Origin: Oehlia diaphana
Lineage: Eukaryota; Glomeromycota; Glomeromycetes; Glomerales; Glomeraceae
Assembly (NCBI GenBank): GCA_003833135.1
Contig: QZLH01000754.1
Span: 10,183-43,581 of the forward strand
Length of the DNA stretch: 33,399 bases
Direction of reading: 5' to 3'
Under the pieces are notes generated by a model that did no database searches, had not been told where the DNA came from, and saw only the letters and a program-made list of their open reading frames with translations. Of this stretch, positions 1 to 18,710 are shown piece by piece. Position 1 is the first letter of the stretch; every line of letters begins with the position of its first letter. A program made the translations under genes and the position numbers.

Positions 1-840
1 TGAAAAAGAAATCTGTCACATTTTTCATAACTTCTTTTACAAAATCCACCTCATACTTCCTTATAGAGATATATGAAAATTAATAAATCATCATCTTAAA
101 AAAAAAATAGATGATAAATCCGTCTTACATCTTTATAAAAAAAACAAACAAAAAAAATTTTTTTTTGAATAATTTATTGAAGAGAAACATTATTGTTTAA
201 TAAAAAGGATCATGAAAGAAGGGGGGAATTCAATTCTTTATTAAAACGGTTCAGACCCGTATAATTTATAAGGAAAAAACCCGTTAACCGCAAGAAAGAA
301 ATTATTTTTTTTTTTTCAATTTACAATGATTTAAATAATCGAAATAGAGCTGCCTATTGTTCATCAAGATCTTTAAAATTAAAACTAAGATGGAAACGAT
401 AATCCCAATTTTTTTTACTCGTATAACAAACAAATAAAAATGAATTTATTGATACACAAAAAAAAATTTTTTTTATTTATAAGACACGCGTTCCTATGGA
501 GTGAGGGTGGGCGAACTAATCTAAGATCCAATACAAATAGAAATCGAAAAGGAATAGGAATAGGAAACCAAATTACCTACTCTAAGAACTAAGAATATAA
601 TTTTTCAGTGTATTTTTCCTATTTCGTCCAGGCCAAAAAAGAATATACGTTGCAAGTGTTTTGAAGATCTCAACTCGAGAACTTTATGCGTTTATAGGAA
701 TATAAATAAAAATAATATAAAATCCTTTTTACAAAATACTTAACACAGATTACAGAATAGGAAAAAAATACCACTTGTTTTATATTCTACGATAATTTTA
801 CAAATTTTTTTAATTATTTTATTTTATAATAAACTAACTA
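1..840. other. AT-rich intergenic DNA, no gene seen
   Basis: No credible coding exon, tRNA or rRNA was found on either strand. The stretch has many A and T homopolymer runs. A somewhat less AT-rich patch lies at about 480-700. The right end is the 3' flank of the minus-strand helicase gene, so its 3' UTR and polyadenylation signals should lie just below 841. Confidence 0.6.
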
Positions 841-3730
841 TTAACTATTAGTTAGAGAAACATTATCATTTTGCATATCATTTTTATAAATTTCTATATT
901 AGAAATAGGACCATTTTGAGTTATATGAATCCTTGAATTTTTCATATATTCTTTAAAAGTATTTAATGCTTGCTACAAGATATTAACCAATAATAAAATT
1001 AAAATTAAAAATTAAAATTGATTTATTAGTCAATCAAATTTAGTTAAGTAGATCCAAACCTGATAAGTATCCTTCATAGAGTCAAGTACATTTGACTTGA
1101 TATTTATATTTTTAACCTTATCTAAATGTCCTGCTCTTTTTAACATATTTTTAAAATATCTCACCTATTGAAATAAGAAAATATATAAACCATATTTTAT
1201 AAAGCAAATTTTTTTTTTTATTGTCAAGAAATTTTAATAACGCATACCTCTTGTGTTTCTACAAGGCTATACGCTTCTCCATTACGCCCAGCACGTGCAG
1301 TTCTTCCAACACGGTGTACATACTTTTTCATGTAAACAGGAACATCATAATTAATTACTGTATTCACTCTATCTAAATCTATACCTCGAGCTATCAAATC
1401 TGAGCATATTAATCTAACATAAAAAAGGAGACAGAATTAGTCATAATATGTCGAAATTAACTAATAATATGTCGGAATTAATTTCAATGTTATACTAACA
1501 AACGAATATCGCCACGTTTGAACTTATTTAAAACATTTTTTCTTTCATCCTTTGATAAATCACTAGAATATTCTGCGGCAATTATCGATCCCATAGGGAT
1601 AGTACTTGTTTTTGCATCTATAGTACTATTTTTTTGAATAGACTCTTTTAACCTTGAGTCTTCAAATAACTGTATTAATTGAGCGAGCCTATGAGCAGAA
1701 TCTACAGACTTAGTAAAACAAAGTGCAGATGATATGTGAATGTTGTAAAGAAGATATATAACCATAAGAGGTTTCATTGATGATGAGGTGATAATCATAA
1801 ATTCCTATAAATCCGAAATAATAAGTTAAATAAAATCAAAAATTTTTCAAATTATTAAAACTTACTTTCAATGTAGTTGGAAGTGTATATTTAATTTCGG
1901 ATTCATCTTTGTCTAAAGATTGAATGGATATATATTGTGGGTTTACAAGTCGTAAACTTGCAATTTTGGCCGGGTTGTGTGTAAGGGTCGCTGAAAATAA
2001 TAATTTTTGAATCTTTGATATGATAAATATAAAGAATATTAATAATATTTTTAATAAAGAATAATGTAAAGAATAAATTCAACTCACTGCTGAAATTTTC
2101 GTTTCCGACATGTCCATTTTTGGAAAATTAAAGAAAGTTTCCATCGTTATGGATGATATTGCATCATCATTATTAAATGAAAATCTATTTATATACTTTT
2201 TGTGTTATTGTAATTATATTGATGATACACGCATCTAAACCAACTTAAGTACCAACCCTATGGGATCAAAGTTAATTGTCTCTCTCTTATCAGCCACATT
2301 GCTTATAAGCCAGATAGCTTTAAGAGTATGATTTAACCAATCTTGATAACTTTGATTAAGTAGTCGATCAGCTTCATCAATAATCTAAATTTGGTAGAAA
2401 GTAGATACATATAAGAAATAGCATAATTTGTATTAAATCAAAAAAAAGTAACACACCAAAAATCGCAAGTGTTGCAAAGTAAAATTGGGCGACAGTGACA
2501 AATGCTCAATTAGTCTGCCAGGTGTAGCAATTAAAATATCAACTTTACTTGTCCCTCCCATAAACCTATGATTTAGGATAAGTTAATTATACATTAAAAT
2601 ATAAAAATTACTATTATACTGACTCACAATTCTGGTGAACTGCCAACTATTTGTTCTTGTTCGTGAATAAATGACTGTTGACCTGTCATTACACCGATCT
2701 TTAAGTTCAAAATTGAAATTAAATTTAAATTATTCAAATAAAATAGATAAATTAGAATAGAATGTAAATATTATTACTTTCAAAGACGTTCCTTTACAGA
2801 AAACATCAAAAGTTTCTTTAACTTGTGCCACAAGGTCTCTTGTTGGAAGAACAACAAGTGCCCTTAAACGTGTTACTACGCGTTTTGAAAGGATCTTATA
2901 GTTTAAGACATATATATTTTAATATTATATCTTGCTCGCCTGATTAAAGGTTTAAGAAAAATGCTTACTTCAATAATTGGAAGAACATAAGCGAGCGTTT
3001 TTCCACTTCCTGTTGGAGCAGAAACACATATATCACCAGGATGCTTATGAATGTCTGATAAACTTCGATTGTGTACCAACAAAGGAATAATTGCTGTCTG
3101 AACTGCAATTGACAAGAGGTCGTTGTTGTCAATCAAGTTGAAATATAGAATTAATTATAGTTTCTTTTTAAAATCAACTATATGAACAAGGAAATATTAA
3201 CCTGCAAAGCATTCATGGATTCCTAATGTCTTACATCGATTTTTCAATCGATTAGATAGCCCGAGAGAAGGATCTTCAATTGAAAGCTTTGTTTCTGGAT
3301 CTATGACAGTAGGATTTGCTAGCCAATCTGGTATTCCCAATAGCTTAATGGCGGCTGCCTCTTGAGGTGTCTGTATTGGTTTATCAAATGTTGGAAACGA
3401 ATGCAACACTTTAAATTCTTCAGGTTCAATTTGTCTTTGGTGTACTGAGTTTATTCCTTTGTCTTCTTCATTTACTTCAAATATTGGATCGAATTCAGAT
3501 ACAACTCTTTTATTTGTACTTATTTTACTCTTTTTTTTGTTTTTAATGCTATTCTCATTGCTTTCCTGAGTCTTAATTAGTTCAGGTTTCTTTTCAAAAT
3601 TTTCCTCATTTGCGATAAATTTTCTCTTAAGTTTAAGTTTATCATTAATTCTAATCAAACGCTCTGTCGCTGAAGCAGGAGACAAGTTTTGCAAATCAGT
3701 ATCAACCTCATATTTTTGAATTTGAAACAT
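841..3730 (-). CDS. DBP6: DEAD-box ATP-dependent RNA helicase, DBP6/DDX51 type
   Basis: Nucleolar RNA helicase of the DDX51/Dbp6 group, needed in that family for early 60S ribosomal subunit assembly. About 11-12 exons run 3730..3202, 3102..2969, 2894..2778, 2698..2628, 2565..2457, 2384..~2253, 2184..~2088, 1990..1866, 1804..1500, 1413..1248, 1164..1060 and 972..841, giving roughly 670 aa, the usual DDX51 size. A charged, Lys-rich N-terminal extension (about 130 aa) comes first. Visible motifs follow in order: Q-motif-like VQTAIIPLL, motif I APTGSGKT, Ia PTRDL, Ib TPGRL, II DEAD ([13 protein letters not shown]), the motif III region before [19 protein letters not shown] (V) and [10 protein letters not shown] (VI). 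The start is the first ATG of the exon 1 frame. Splice phases close everywhere except at exons 6/7/8, where the SAT motif is only read with a non-canonical junction. Sequence error, an unusual intron or a broken gene are all possible. The family call is firm. Confidence 0.9.
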
Positions 3731-3862
3731 TGTACAATAAATTGGTTCAATTTTTTGATCCAAAAAAAAAATTTGTTTGATAATCAAAAATTTGATAATC
3801 ATTTGTATAATTTCCACATCAATTTGCTAATTGAATCGATTTTTTTACGACGAAACTTTAGT
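3731..3862. promoter_or_regulatory. Short divergent promoter between DBP6 and ADE17
   Basis: Only 132 bp separate the two start codons, which point away from each other, so both promoters must sit here or overlap the 5' UTRs. The sequence is AT-rich with T-tracts. I see no obvious TGACTC-type purine-regulatory site. Shared control of ribosome assembly and purine synthesis is an inference from layout alone. Confidence 0.55.
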
Positions 3863-6564
3863 ATGTCTCAACAAAAAATAGGTATGTTTATAATATAAAG
3901 GAAATAAAATTCTTTTATGGCACACTGCAAATAAGTGGCGCAGTAAACAAACTTCTTTATCGAAATTCTACCTTCTGCAAAGCAATACTATCGGTTTACG
4001 ACAAAACTGGTTTAATCGAACTCGCAAAAGAACTTAATGACCTAAATATACGTCTTCTCGGCTCTGGCGGAACAGCTAAAAAAATCCGGGAGGCGGGTAT
4101 TCCTATCTCGTATGTAACCGACTACTATTTTTTTGAATAATTTCTTGAAATATAAAAATTGCATTCTCAGTTATTGTCAACTGCATGTAAATATAATAGG
4201 GATGTATCGGAAATAACGAACGCTCCTGAAATATTGGGTGGACGTGTTAAAACTCTGCACCCAGCAGTTCATGGTGGTTCGTATTATTTCATCACGTGAT
4301 AATATAAATGTCTTTTAATGATCATGGTTAAATTACATAGGTATTCTTGCTCGTAATATTCCGAGCGATGAAGCTGATCTTGCTAAACAAAATATCAATA
4401 AGATCGACATTGTTGTGTGCAACCTCTACCCTTTCAAAGAAACGATAGCGAAAGAAAGAATCAGTATTACAGAGGCTGTCGAAGAAATTGATATTGGTAA
4501 GATATATTGTCACCGATTATTATACGGTGAACAAAGGGATAAATATAATATTCACATTAATTTGGTTTAATATTTATTTTTAAGGTGGTGTTACTTTGCT
4601 GAGAGCTGCGGCGAAAAACCATGATCGTGTTACAATTCTTTCTGATCCCAAAGATTATTCTAAATTCATAGCTGAATTAAAGAGTGGAAGTATATCTGAA
4701 AATTCACGTAATTGGTTCGCTTTGAAGGTACGTAACAATTCATTTGTATTATTTATAAAATCTTTAGCATTTAATTACTTTAACGTAATATGTAGGCTTT
4801 CGATCATACAGCTGATTATGATGAAGCAATATCCAATTATTTCAGACAACAATATGCCAAGAATATTTCACAACTTACTTTGCGATATGGTGCAAACCCA
4901 CATCAAAAACCTGCTCAAGTTTTCGTAAAGGGTGGTCAACTTCCAATTCAAGGTTTAATTTACATTTCTTAAAATAGAATATTTGATGATATCATCATTA
5001 ATCATAAAGTGTTATTAGTTCTCGCCGGATCACCTGGTTATATCAACCTTCTTGATGCACTTAACGGATGGCCTTTGGTCAAGGTTTCTTATGAGCTTTC
5101 ACTTTATGCCTATTCAAAAATTTGTCACTTTAATTATATATGTTTTCGGTTTACACAAATATTAGGAATTGAAAACCGTCCTTAAACTTCCTGCTGCTGC
5201 ATCATTTAAACACGTATCCCCTGCTGGAGCCGCAGTTGGAATCCCTTTGAGTGATATTGAGAAAAAAGTTTATTTTGTAGATGATATAAAAGAATTAACG
5301 CCCTTGGCCAATGCATATGCTCGTGCCCGAGGTATTTATTTATTATATCTATGCAACATAAGCTTAATTACAGTATCTTGTATCTTGTTTCACATGTTTC
5401 ATATATTAATTAATAGGCGCAGATAGAATGTCTTCATTTGGAGATTGGATCGCTTTGAGTGATACTGTTGATGTTCCCACTGCAAAGATCATATCACGTG
5501 AGGTATTGTTGTTTAAAAGTTAGATTTTATAAATTTATATATAACCTGCTTAAAAGCGATCTATGTCATCGATAGGTATCGGATGGTATAATTGCGCCTG
5601 GTTACGAGACAGAAGCTCTTGAAATCTTGCGAAAGAAAAAAGGCGGTAAATACACTGTTCTTCAGGTTGTATTATATTAACATATATTTTAAAAATCTCG
5701 TGACATAAAAATTAAATATGAATAAAAATATATTATTAGATTGATCCTAACTATGAACCACCAGAATTGGAAACACGTCAAGTTTGCGGATTATATCTAC
5801 AACAAAAACGCAATAATGTTCAAATTGACGCGAACTTATTCAACAATATTACAACAAAGAATAAAAATGTAAGCGATCTTTGATTTTATGATGATTTTTA
5901 TTTTATGTTTTTTTAACTGGTTTAAATGTTTAGCTTCCCGAGGCAGCAATCACCGATTTAATTGTTGCTACAATCTCTTTAAAGTATACACAATCTAATT
6001 CCGTTTGCTATGCAAGAAATGGTATGGTAATTGGATTGGGTGCTGGACAACAATCGCGTATTCATTGTACAAGGCTGGCAGGAGACAAGGCAGACAATTG
6101 GTGGTTACGTCATCACCCCAAGGTTTTGGCCTTTGATTTCAAGAAAGGATCAAAAAGAGCTGACAAAAGTAATGCAATCGACTTGTATATACTTGACAAA
6201 ATTGGCGAGGTATATATGAATTTATAAATGTTAATTGACTTTCATTGATTGAAATAATGATTTTATTGCATATTTAATTAACATGTAGGGTTCCGAGCGC
6301 GTTGCATGGGAATCACAGTTTAACACAATTCCCGAACCATTAACAAAGGAGGAACGTAATAAGCATTTAGCATCTTTGTCGGGTGTTTCCCTTTCGTCGG
6401 ATGCTTTCTTTCCTTTCCCTGATAACATTCATAGAGCATATCAATCGGGTGTTTCTTATATTGCTGCCCCAAGTGGATCAGTGCAAGACGACGTAGTTAT
6501 TAAAGCAGCCGATGAATATGGAATTGTTCTAATGCACACTAATTTAAGATTGTTTCATCATTGA
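3863..6564 (+). CDS. ADE17: Bifunctional AICAR transformylase / IMP cyclohydrolase
   Basis: Catalyses the last two steps of de novo purine synthesis in the cytosol: AICAR plus 10-formyl-THF to FAICAR, then cyclisation to IMP. Thirteen exons: 3863..3881, 3983..4109, 4200..4276, 4341..4496, 4585..4727, 4796..4952, 5019..5083, 5166..5331, 5417..5502, 5576..5665, 5740..5868, 5934..6209, 6289..6564. They sum to 1767 nt, or 588 aa, matching the usual ~590 aa. The N-terminal MGS-like cyclohydrolase domain shows [21 protein letters not shown] and GGRVKTLHP. The transformylase domain has the catalytic Lys-His pair in [11 protein letters not shown], then [20 protein letters not shown] and [11 protein letters not shown]. 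The protein ends [12 protein letters not shown], a hallmark C terminus. All splice phases close with GT-AG introns, so the gene looks intact. Exon 1 codes only six full residues. Confidence 0.97.
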
Positions 6565-7023
6565 AAATTACTGATCTAGTACCGCAAAGAAAATTCGACG
6601 TGTAAAAATAATTAAATTATTATATTTAATTATAAGTTAAAATTTTGCCTCTATCATTTTTTCTTATGATTCAAATAAAATAAAAGATAAAACGCGATAT
6701 CCTGCTCACGTGATATAACTGCTCGCTTGTTAACACGAAAAATATTTACATTTGATCAAGTGTTAGTATAAAATCTACTAGTAAATGGTAATCTTTAGCA
6801 AATCGGAATCTCTGTGGCGAATTTGATCACAGTTAACTACTTTTTTACATTCATTATTTTATTTGTGATACAACTAATATTCAATGTTGTGTAACTTTGT
6901 TTATAATCTTTTATTATAAAAAACATACTATCAACTTAACATTTTAGCCGAAATTCGTTACCGTATCTGAGAATTTTCAACGAAAAATAATTCAAGAAAA
7001 CGTTGACTTTTCTCAAAATAATT
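6565..7023. other. Intergenic: ADE17 3' flank and INO80 promoter
   Basis: This 459-bp gap contains no coding exon. The left part should hold the ADE17 3' UTR and the right part the INO80 promoter and 5' UTR. A CACGTGA-type sequence occurs near 6708. No further site can be supported. Confidence 0.5.
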
Positions 7024-14090
<7,067 letters not shown>

Positions 14091-14456
14091 AATAATTTTC
14101 CTTTTTAAAAAATTTTAATTTTACATTTTTTTTGCAGTCCTACTCATCGAAATTTTACACAATGGGCGGGATCACTTATAATAATCGTTTGTCAGAATAA
14201 ATAAATGACAAATAAATAAATAAATAAATAATATGTAAATTTTTAGAAATCACCATTACACTATTAATAAAATCAAGCTAGAACAGTAAATTTAGTAAAT
14301 CGAATATTTACGTGATTACATATATTTCTAATTCTAAAGTTTGATTGGTCGATAACGCGTCTTATAATAACTCAACACCACCATCGGATATCTTTTATTT
14401 TCTACTTGTTCTTTCCTTTTCATAACCGTTAAAGAAATTTTTTAACATATCATAAA
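14091..14456. other. Intergenic with AAAT-type microsatellite
   Basis: This 366-bp gap lies between the INO80 stop and the Spo12-like gene. It contains a short tetranucleotide run of AAAT/TAAA type at about 14195-14232, likely in the INO80 3' flank. No gene or RNA was recognised. Confidence 0.5.
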
Positions 14457-14929
14457 ATGAGTCAACAGTCTGCTATCGTACAAGTAGATCATAACTCACT
14501 CGATAATTCTACAAATTTTATTGAAATACAGGAAATGCACATCCGAAAATCCGACCGTTCTAGAGAAATCTTACCACCGAAGACTACACAGAAGTAAGTT
14601 AATTAAAAAGAAAAGGAGTTATAATGTGCATCTGAAATTAATTATTCTTATTTTCTTTAAAAAAGTTTCGTTTCCCCGACAGATAGAAACTTGTCACCAT
14701 GTACCAAGCTGTTGCAAGCAAAAAAAGAAAAAAATTGCAAAAAGTATATTTCCATAGCAATTTTTTTTGCTCAATATAATTATTTTAAGTATTTTTTTGT
14801 TTCTAATTAGATATTTATAGTTTTAAACCAGTATTTCTTAGTAACATTTTCACTAAAGCTTTGAAAGAAGATCAAGAAAGACAGGCCAAAGCTGAAGTTT
14901 CTAACATGGAATCATCCAAAGATATATGA
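14457..14929 (+). CDS. Small Spo12-like cell-cycle protein
   Basis: Three exons, 14457..14593, 14666..14743 and 14821..14929, total 324 nt and encode 107 aa with all phases closed. The centre reads VSPTDRNLSPCTKLLQAKK followed by FKPVFLSNIFTKALKED. This matches my memory of the Spo12 family core (PTD...SPC..KL...K then a hydrophobic patch). Spo12 proteins act in the nucleus or nucleolus in mitotic exit (FEAR network in budding yeast). No membrane segment or signal peptide is visible. Frames read straight across the second exon give stops or a basic peptide, and only the spliced frame gives the motif, which supports the model. The assignment rests on one short motif, so the family is probable rather than certain. 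Confidence 0.65.
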
Positions 14930-15163
14930 TGATTTATTCTTACATTACAGTAAGAACAAATCGTGATTTTACTAATTCGTCATAGAATAAAAAATTGGAG
15001 CATATTTTCTTCATTTTATATGTTCACAATGTTAGAGTGATTAAACATTTATCGTACATTTTTACTTCAGCTTTATTGTTAAAAAAGAAAATTTTATTAC
15101 GAATAAAACTATATTAACTTTAATATGAAATGTATGACACAATGGACCTATATTCAGGAATTC

Positions 15164-16481
15164 TCAACTCTTTGAGTTGATATTACGGTCACATAATTCT
15201 GGCCAAGAACATTTACAAATTCTATCTGGGTTAACTGTACGTAATGTAAGCGAAATTCTTTGTCCACGTTCTCTTACCTGTCCATTTTCTAATAAATCAC
15301 TTTTTCGAGCCCTTTTGAAGACAAGAAAGAAAAAATGCTTTAATAAAAACTTTGTAAGTTCCAATTTACATTCCTATACAAACCTTACAGCATGGCTCCA
15401 AGCATATCTTACATCATCTTTAAGCATCAATAAAGATCTTCTTGGTAAATCAATATTTACTACTTTATCAGTTTTTAAATTCTTAAATTCCATTATAACC
15501 GGATTTTCTAAACTAAAAGCAATAACATTTGGACCAAAAGAAGAATGATGATCCATATGAGGTGGAATTCCCGTGCCAACTGGATAAAGTTGTATAGTTA
15601 ATTGTTCAAATTTAGGCATTGAAGGAAATAACATATTTAATTTTTCAAGTAATGGATTCATATACGATGGAAGTTCTAAATTTGATAATTTTGTTCCAAC
15701 TTCGTTTAAATCATAATTAAAGGAGTAACCATAATGTAACTAAAAATAAAGAAAATAAATTAAATTCGCATCTGATTTTTTTTTAAAAAATCTGGGACCC
15801 AGTTAATTAATAAATAAAACAAATACATACAACAATCCGATCTTGAACTGGAATCCATGATTTTGTTGAATATACTTGTTGTAAAATGTTTTTTTCTTGT
15901 TTGACCGTAATAAAGTCTTCTATTAATATCAGGCCTGGAATTTCAATTTTGTCTGAATTCTTGATTTGGTTTATAAAATTGTTATATGTTAAATTAACAT
16001 ATTCAATAAACATCATTCTTCCATCTAAATCATCGCATGGTTTCTCATTAAGTATTTCCCTTGCACGAGATGCATCAGAAGGTGTATTAAATATAATAAA
16101 GGAATATGGCTGCAAAAATGGTAAATAATAATCAGACAAATCTAAATCTTAAAATATAAATGATCGATCATATCAGTTTACCTTGCCATGAGTTAATTTT
16201 AGTCCAAGATAACCATTAAAAGACTTGAAAATATTAGATATCTTTTCTGTAGTTACTCCTCCGATACCACCAAAGCAAAGGTTAGTTAAACATAAATACT
16301 GTGTAGGTTCCGAAGAAAAGATTTTTTTAAAAGGAGCTTTTTCAATTCTTACTATAACTTGTTGAGCTTGTAATTTTTTTAATTGGACTTTTTTTAGTTT
16401 TCTTAATTCGTTACGTGTTAATAATGAAGAATTATTATTTTCTCCTTTTGATAATGATGTAGATAAATCATTTTCAATCAT
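15164..16481 (-). CDS. RRM-AlkB Fe(II)/2-oxoglutarate dioxygenase, ALKBH8-like
   Basis: Likely tRNA wobble-uridine hydroxylase of the ALKBH8 type. Four exons, 16481..16182, 16109..15831, 15739..15384 and 15311..15164, total 1083 nt and encode 360 aa with closed phases. An RRM lies at about residues 55-140 (YLCLTNLCFGGIGG, then PYSFIIFNTPSDAS and GRMMFIEYV). The AlkB domain follows from GLILIEDFI. Fe(II) ligands are His and Asp of PPHMDHHS and His of YAWSHA; 2-oxoglutarate-binding Arg residues are in RISLTLR. The ending CKCSWPELCD gives C-x-C-x5-C, like the zinc site of human ALKBH8, whose fourth ligand matches the last His of HMDHH. The C-terminal methyltransferase domain of animal ALKBH8 is absent; in fungi that activity is usually a separate Trm9. 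The start is the first ATG; the longer open frame begins only with GTG. Confidence 0.88.
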
Positions 16482-16677
16482 CGAATTGTTGGAAAAAAAA
16501 AAGATGAATAGATTTAGATTTTTCTTATCAAAATCCACTTACAAACCAAATTTATTTATGGCATAATGACAAATATTTGCATGTGATTTTTATAGTAAGT
16601 TTATAAAAAAATATATATATATATATATCTCGCGTTCATTAATAGGTTTTTCTTCATTCTTTAAAACGTAAAAAACA
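16482..16677. promoter_or_regulatory. Divergent promoter with (TA)n tract
   Basis: The 196 bp lie between start codons of the minus-strand RRM-AlkB gene and the plus-strand mitochondrial carrier, so both promoters are here. A TA dinucleotide run sits at about 16609-16628. It may serve as a nucleosome-poor or TATA-like element, which is inference. Confidence 0.5.
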
Positions 16678-18167
16678 ATGGCTTCTCTCCCTACACCAAT
16701 TACTCCCGTTACGTCCGTTACTCCTGCTACTCCTACTACTACAGCTGCTCCTGTCAAAACTGAAAAACGTAAGCTGGGAAAAACCTAGGTTATTTTTTTC
16801 TTTACATAAATAATCGAGAGTATTAAAAGAATCTTATTTTGGTCGTCATTAGCTCTTCCGTTCTTATTTCATTTTACCGCTGGGGGTATAGCAGGAACGA
16901 GTGAAATTCTTGTTATGTGAGTATTAATATTTTTTTCTTAGACGCATAAATATAAAATTTACAATTGAAAATTTTATCTTTAATTATAGGTATCCACTTG
17001 ATGGTAAGAAAATTATAAATTCCTCAATTGATATAACAAAACAATAAGTGATTTATTTTCAATAAACTTTAGTTGTAAAAACAAGGTTTCAGTTACAAGT
17101 TTCTGGTGCAGGAGGAGAAGCATATACTTCAATTATGGACTGTTTCAAAAAAATTATTAAAAATGAAGGGTAATTATTATCATCATCATTATTATCATTT
17201 AATGACTAAATCTAACTAAATATCTATTTTTGTTTGGCGGATCATTAGATTTAGTAGACTTTATAGAGGAATTCTTCCTCCAATCCTTGTTGAAGCACCA
17301 AAAAGAGCAATAAAATTTTCAGCTAATGAACAATATTCTACTCTATTTAAAAAAATTTATGGGAAAGACAAAATGAATCAATCATTATCTATTCAAGCAG
17401 GTATTTCTGCTGGTTGTACTGAAGCTGTTGTTATCGTACCTTTTGAACTTGTTAAAATTCGTCTTCAAGACAAAGGAAATGTAAGTATAAGGTATGATAA
17501 ATTATTCTACAAGATAAATTAAATTATTAATTTTTAATTTTTTGAAAATTAGGCAGGAAAATATAAAGGTACATTTGATGCGATAACAAAAATTATCAAA
17601 CATGAAGGTCCTTTAGCTTTATATAATGGATTAGAAGCTACAGTATGGCGTCATGCTACGTGGAATGGTGGATATTTTGGTGTTATCTTTTCTATTAGAA
17701 GATCATTACCAAAAGCAGAAGTTGGTATTCTTTTTCTAAAAAAATTATATAATCTGATATATATTTATATTAATAAAGTTTTCCCCTTTAGAATAAACAA
17801 CAACAACTTAGAAATAATTTTATTGCAGGAGCAATTGGTGGCACAGTTGGTACTATACTAAATACGCCTTTTGATGTAGTTAAAACTAGAATTCAAAATG
17901 ATTCTGGTGCTGTTAAAAAATATAATTGGACTTTACCTGCTGTTAAAATTGTCGCACAAGAGGAAGGGTAAATATAAACTAAAATATTTTTTTAAGAGTT
18001 TGAATGATTATTAATAATGATAATAAATCCATAAAAAATTTTTTCACAGTTTTGGAGCTCTCTATAAAGGTTTCGTTCCTAAAGTACTTCGTCTTGGACC
18101 CGGAGGCGGTATTTTATTAGTAGTATTTGATCAAGTAACAACATGGATGAAAAAATATTTGTTGTAA
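16678..18167 (+). CDS. ODC1: Mitochondrial 2-oxodicarboxylate carrier (SLC25 family)
   Basis: Inner-membrane carrier that exchanges 2-oxoadipate or 2-oxoglutarate, linking cytosolic lysine metabolism with mitochondria. Eight exons: 16678..16768, 16853..16916, 16990..17003, 17073..17169, 17249..17480, 17553..17720, 17792..17967, 18050..18167. They give 960 nt, or 319 aa, with every phase closed. The three-fold carrier repeat is complete, with signature motifs YPLDVVKTR, PFELVKIRLQ and TPFDVVKTRIQ. The stretch GFSRLYRGILPPILVEAPKR and the following ANEQYS region fit the ODC/SLC25A21 subgroup. A Thr/Pro/Ala-rich leader of about 28 residues precedes the first helix. The third exon is only 14 nt. 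Substrate class is from family resemblance and not proven by sequence alone. Confidence 0.9.
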
Positions 18168-18710
18168 AAAAAAATAATTTAAAACGCAAATATTCCGTAA
18201 ATAGAATAAATAGAAACTGATTTCATTTTATTAGCTTTTTATGCTTATTATAATACTATAAAAGAAGTTATAAATATGTAATATATATATAGCATGTATA
18301 TTATAATCTGTACAAGATTATAACTTAATTTATATTTATAATAAAATAAATCAATAATGAGTGTTAATTTTAAGAATTGCCTGAACCAAGAAATGCCACA
18401 ATAATGTATATACTTTACACGAATAAATTTAAAATATTTCAGCTTCATAACATTAACCCTTCACCTAATAACAAAATGTTTAATTCTTTTGCAAATATAT
18501 TTAATTTACTACTCCTCGATATTATTTAACTATAATAATAATAATAAACACATTAATGATATACTAACCTTAATTAAACTAATATGAAAAATAGACATCC
18601 AGTAATGAATGAATGAATATACACACACACTTTTGGTTTTTTTTTTCTTTTTTTATAGAAAAAAAAAATGAATTTTTCTATTTTAAACCTGTCGATTACC
18701 AACATTTCAT
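18168..18710. other. Convergent intergenic, 3' flanks
   Basis: This 543-bp AT-rich gap lies between the stop codons of the carrier (plus) and the cold-shock protein (minus). It holds both 3' UTRs and short simple repeats, including a CA run near 18620. A minus-strand open frame at 18248..18448 is Tyr/Ile-rich and unconvincing. Confidence 0.5.

Noticed and set aside
486..497. ACGCGTTCCTAT occurs here and again at 27189-27200
   Set aside because: A 12-base match with no extended similarity on either side; may be chance or a trace of a shared repeat, not enough to call an element.
3689..3898. Plus-strand open frame over the divergent promoter
   Set aside because: It overlaps helicase exon 1 antisense and the real ADE17 start, and its peptide is Ile/Asn/Phe-rich with no motif.
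15177..15548. Plus-strand 123-codon open frame
   Set aside because: Antisense shadow of the RRM-AlkB exons, which have clear catalytic motifs on the other strand.
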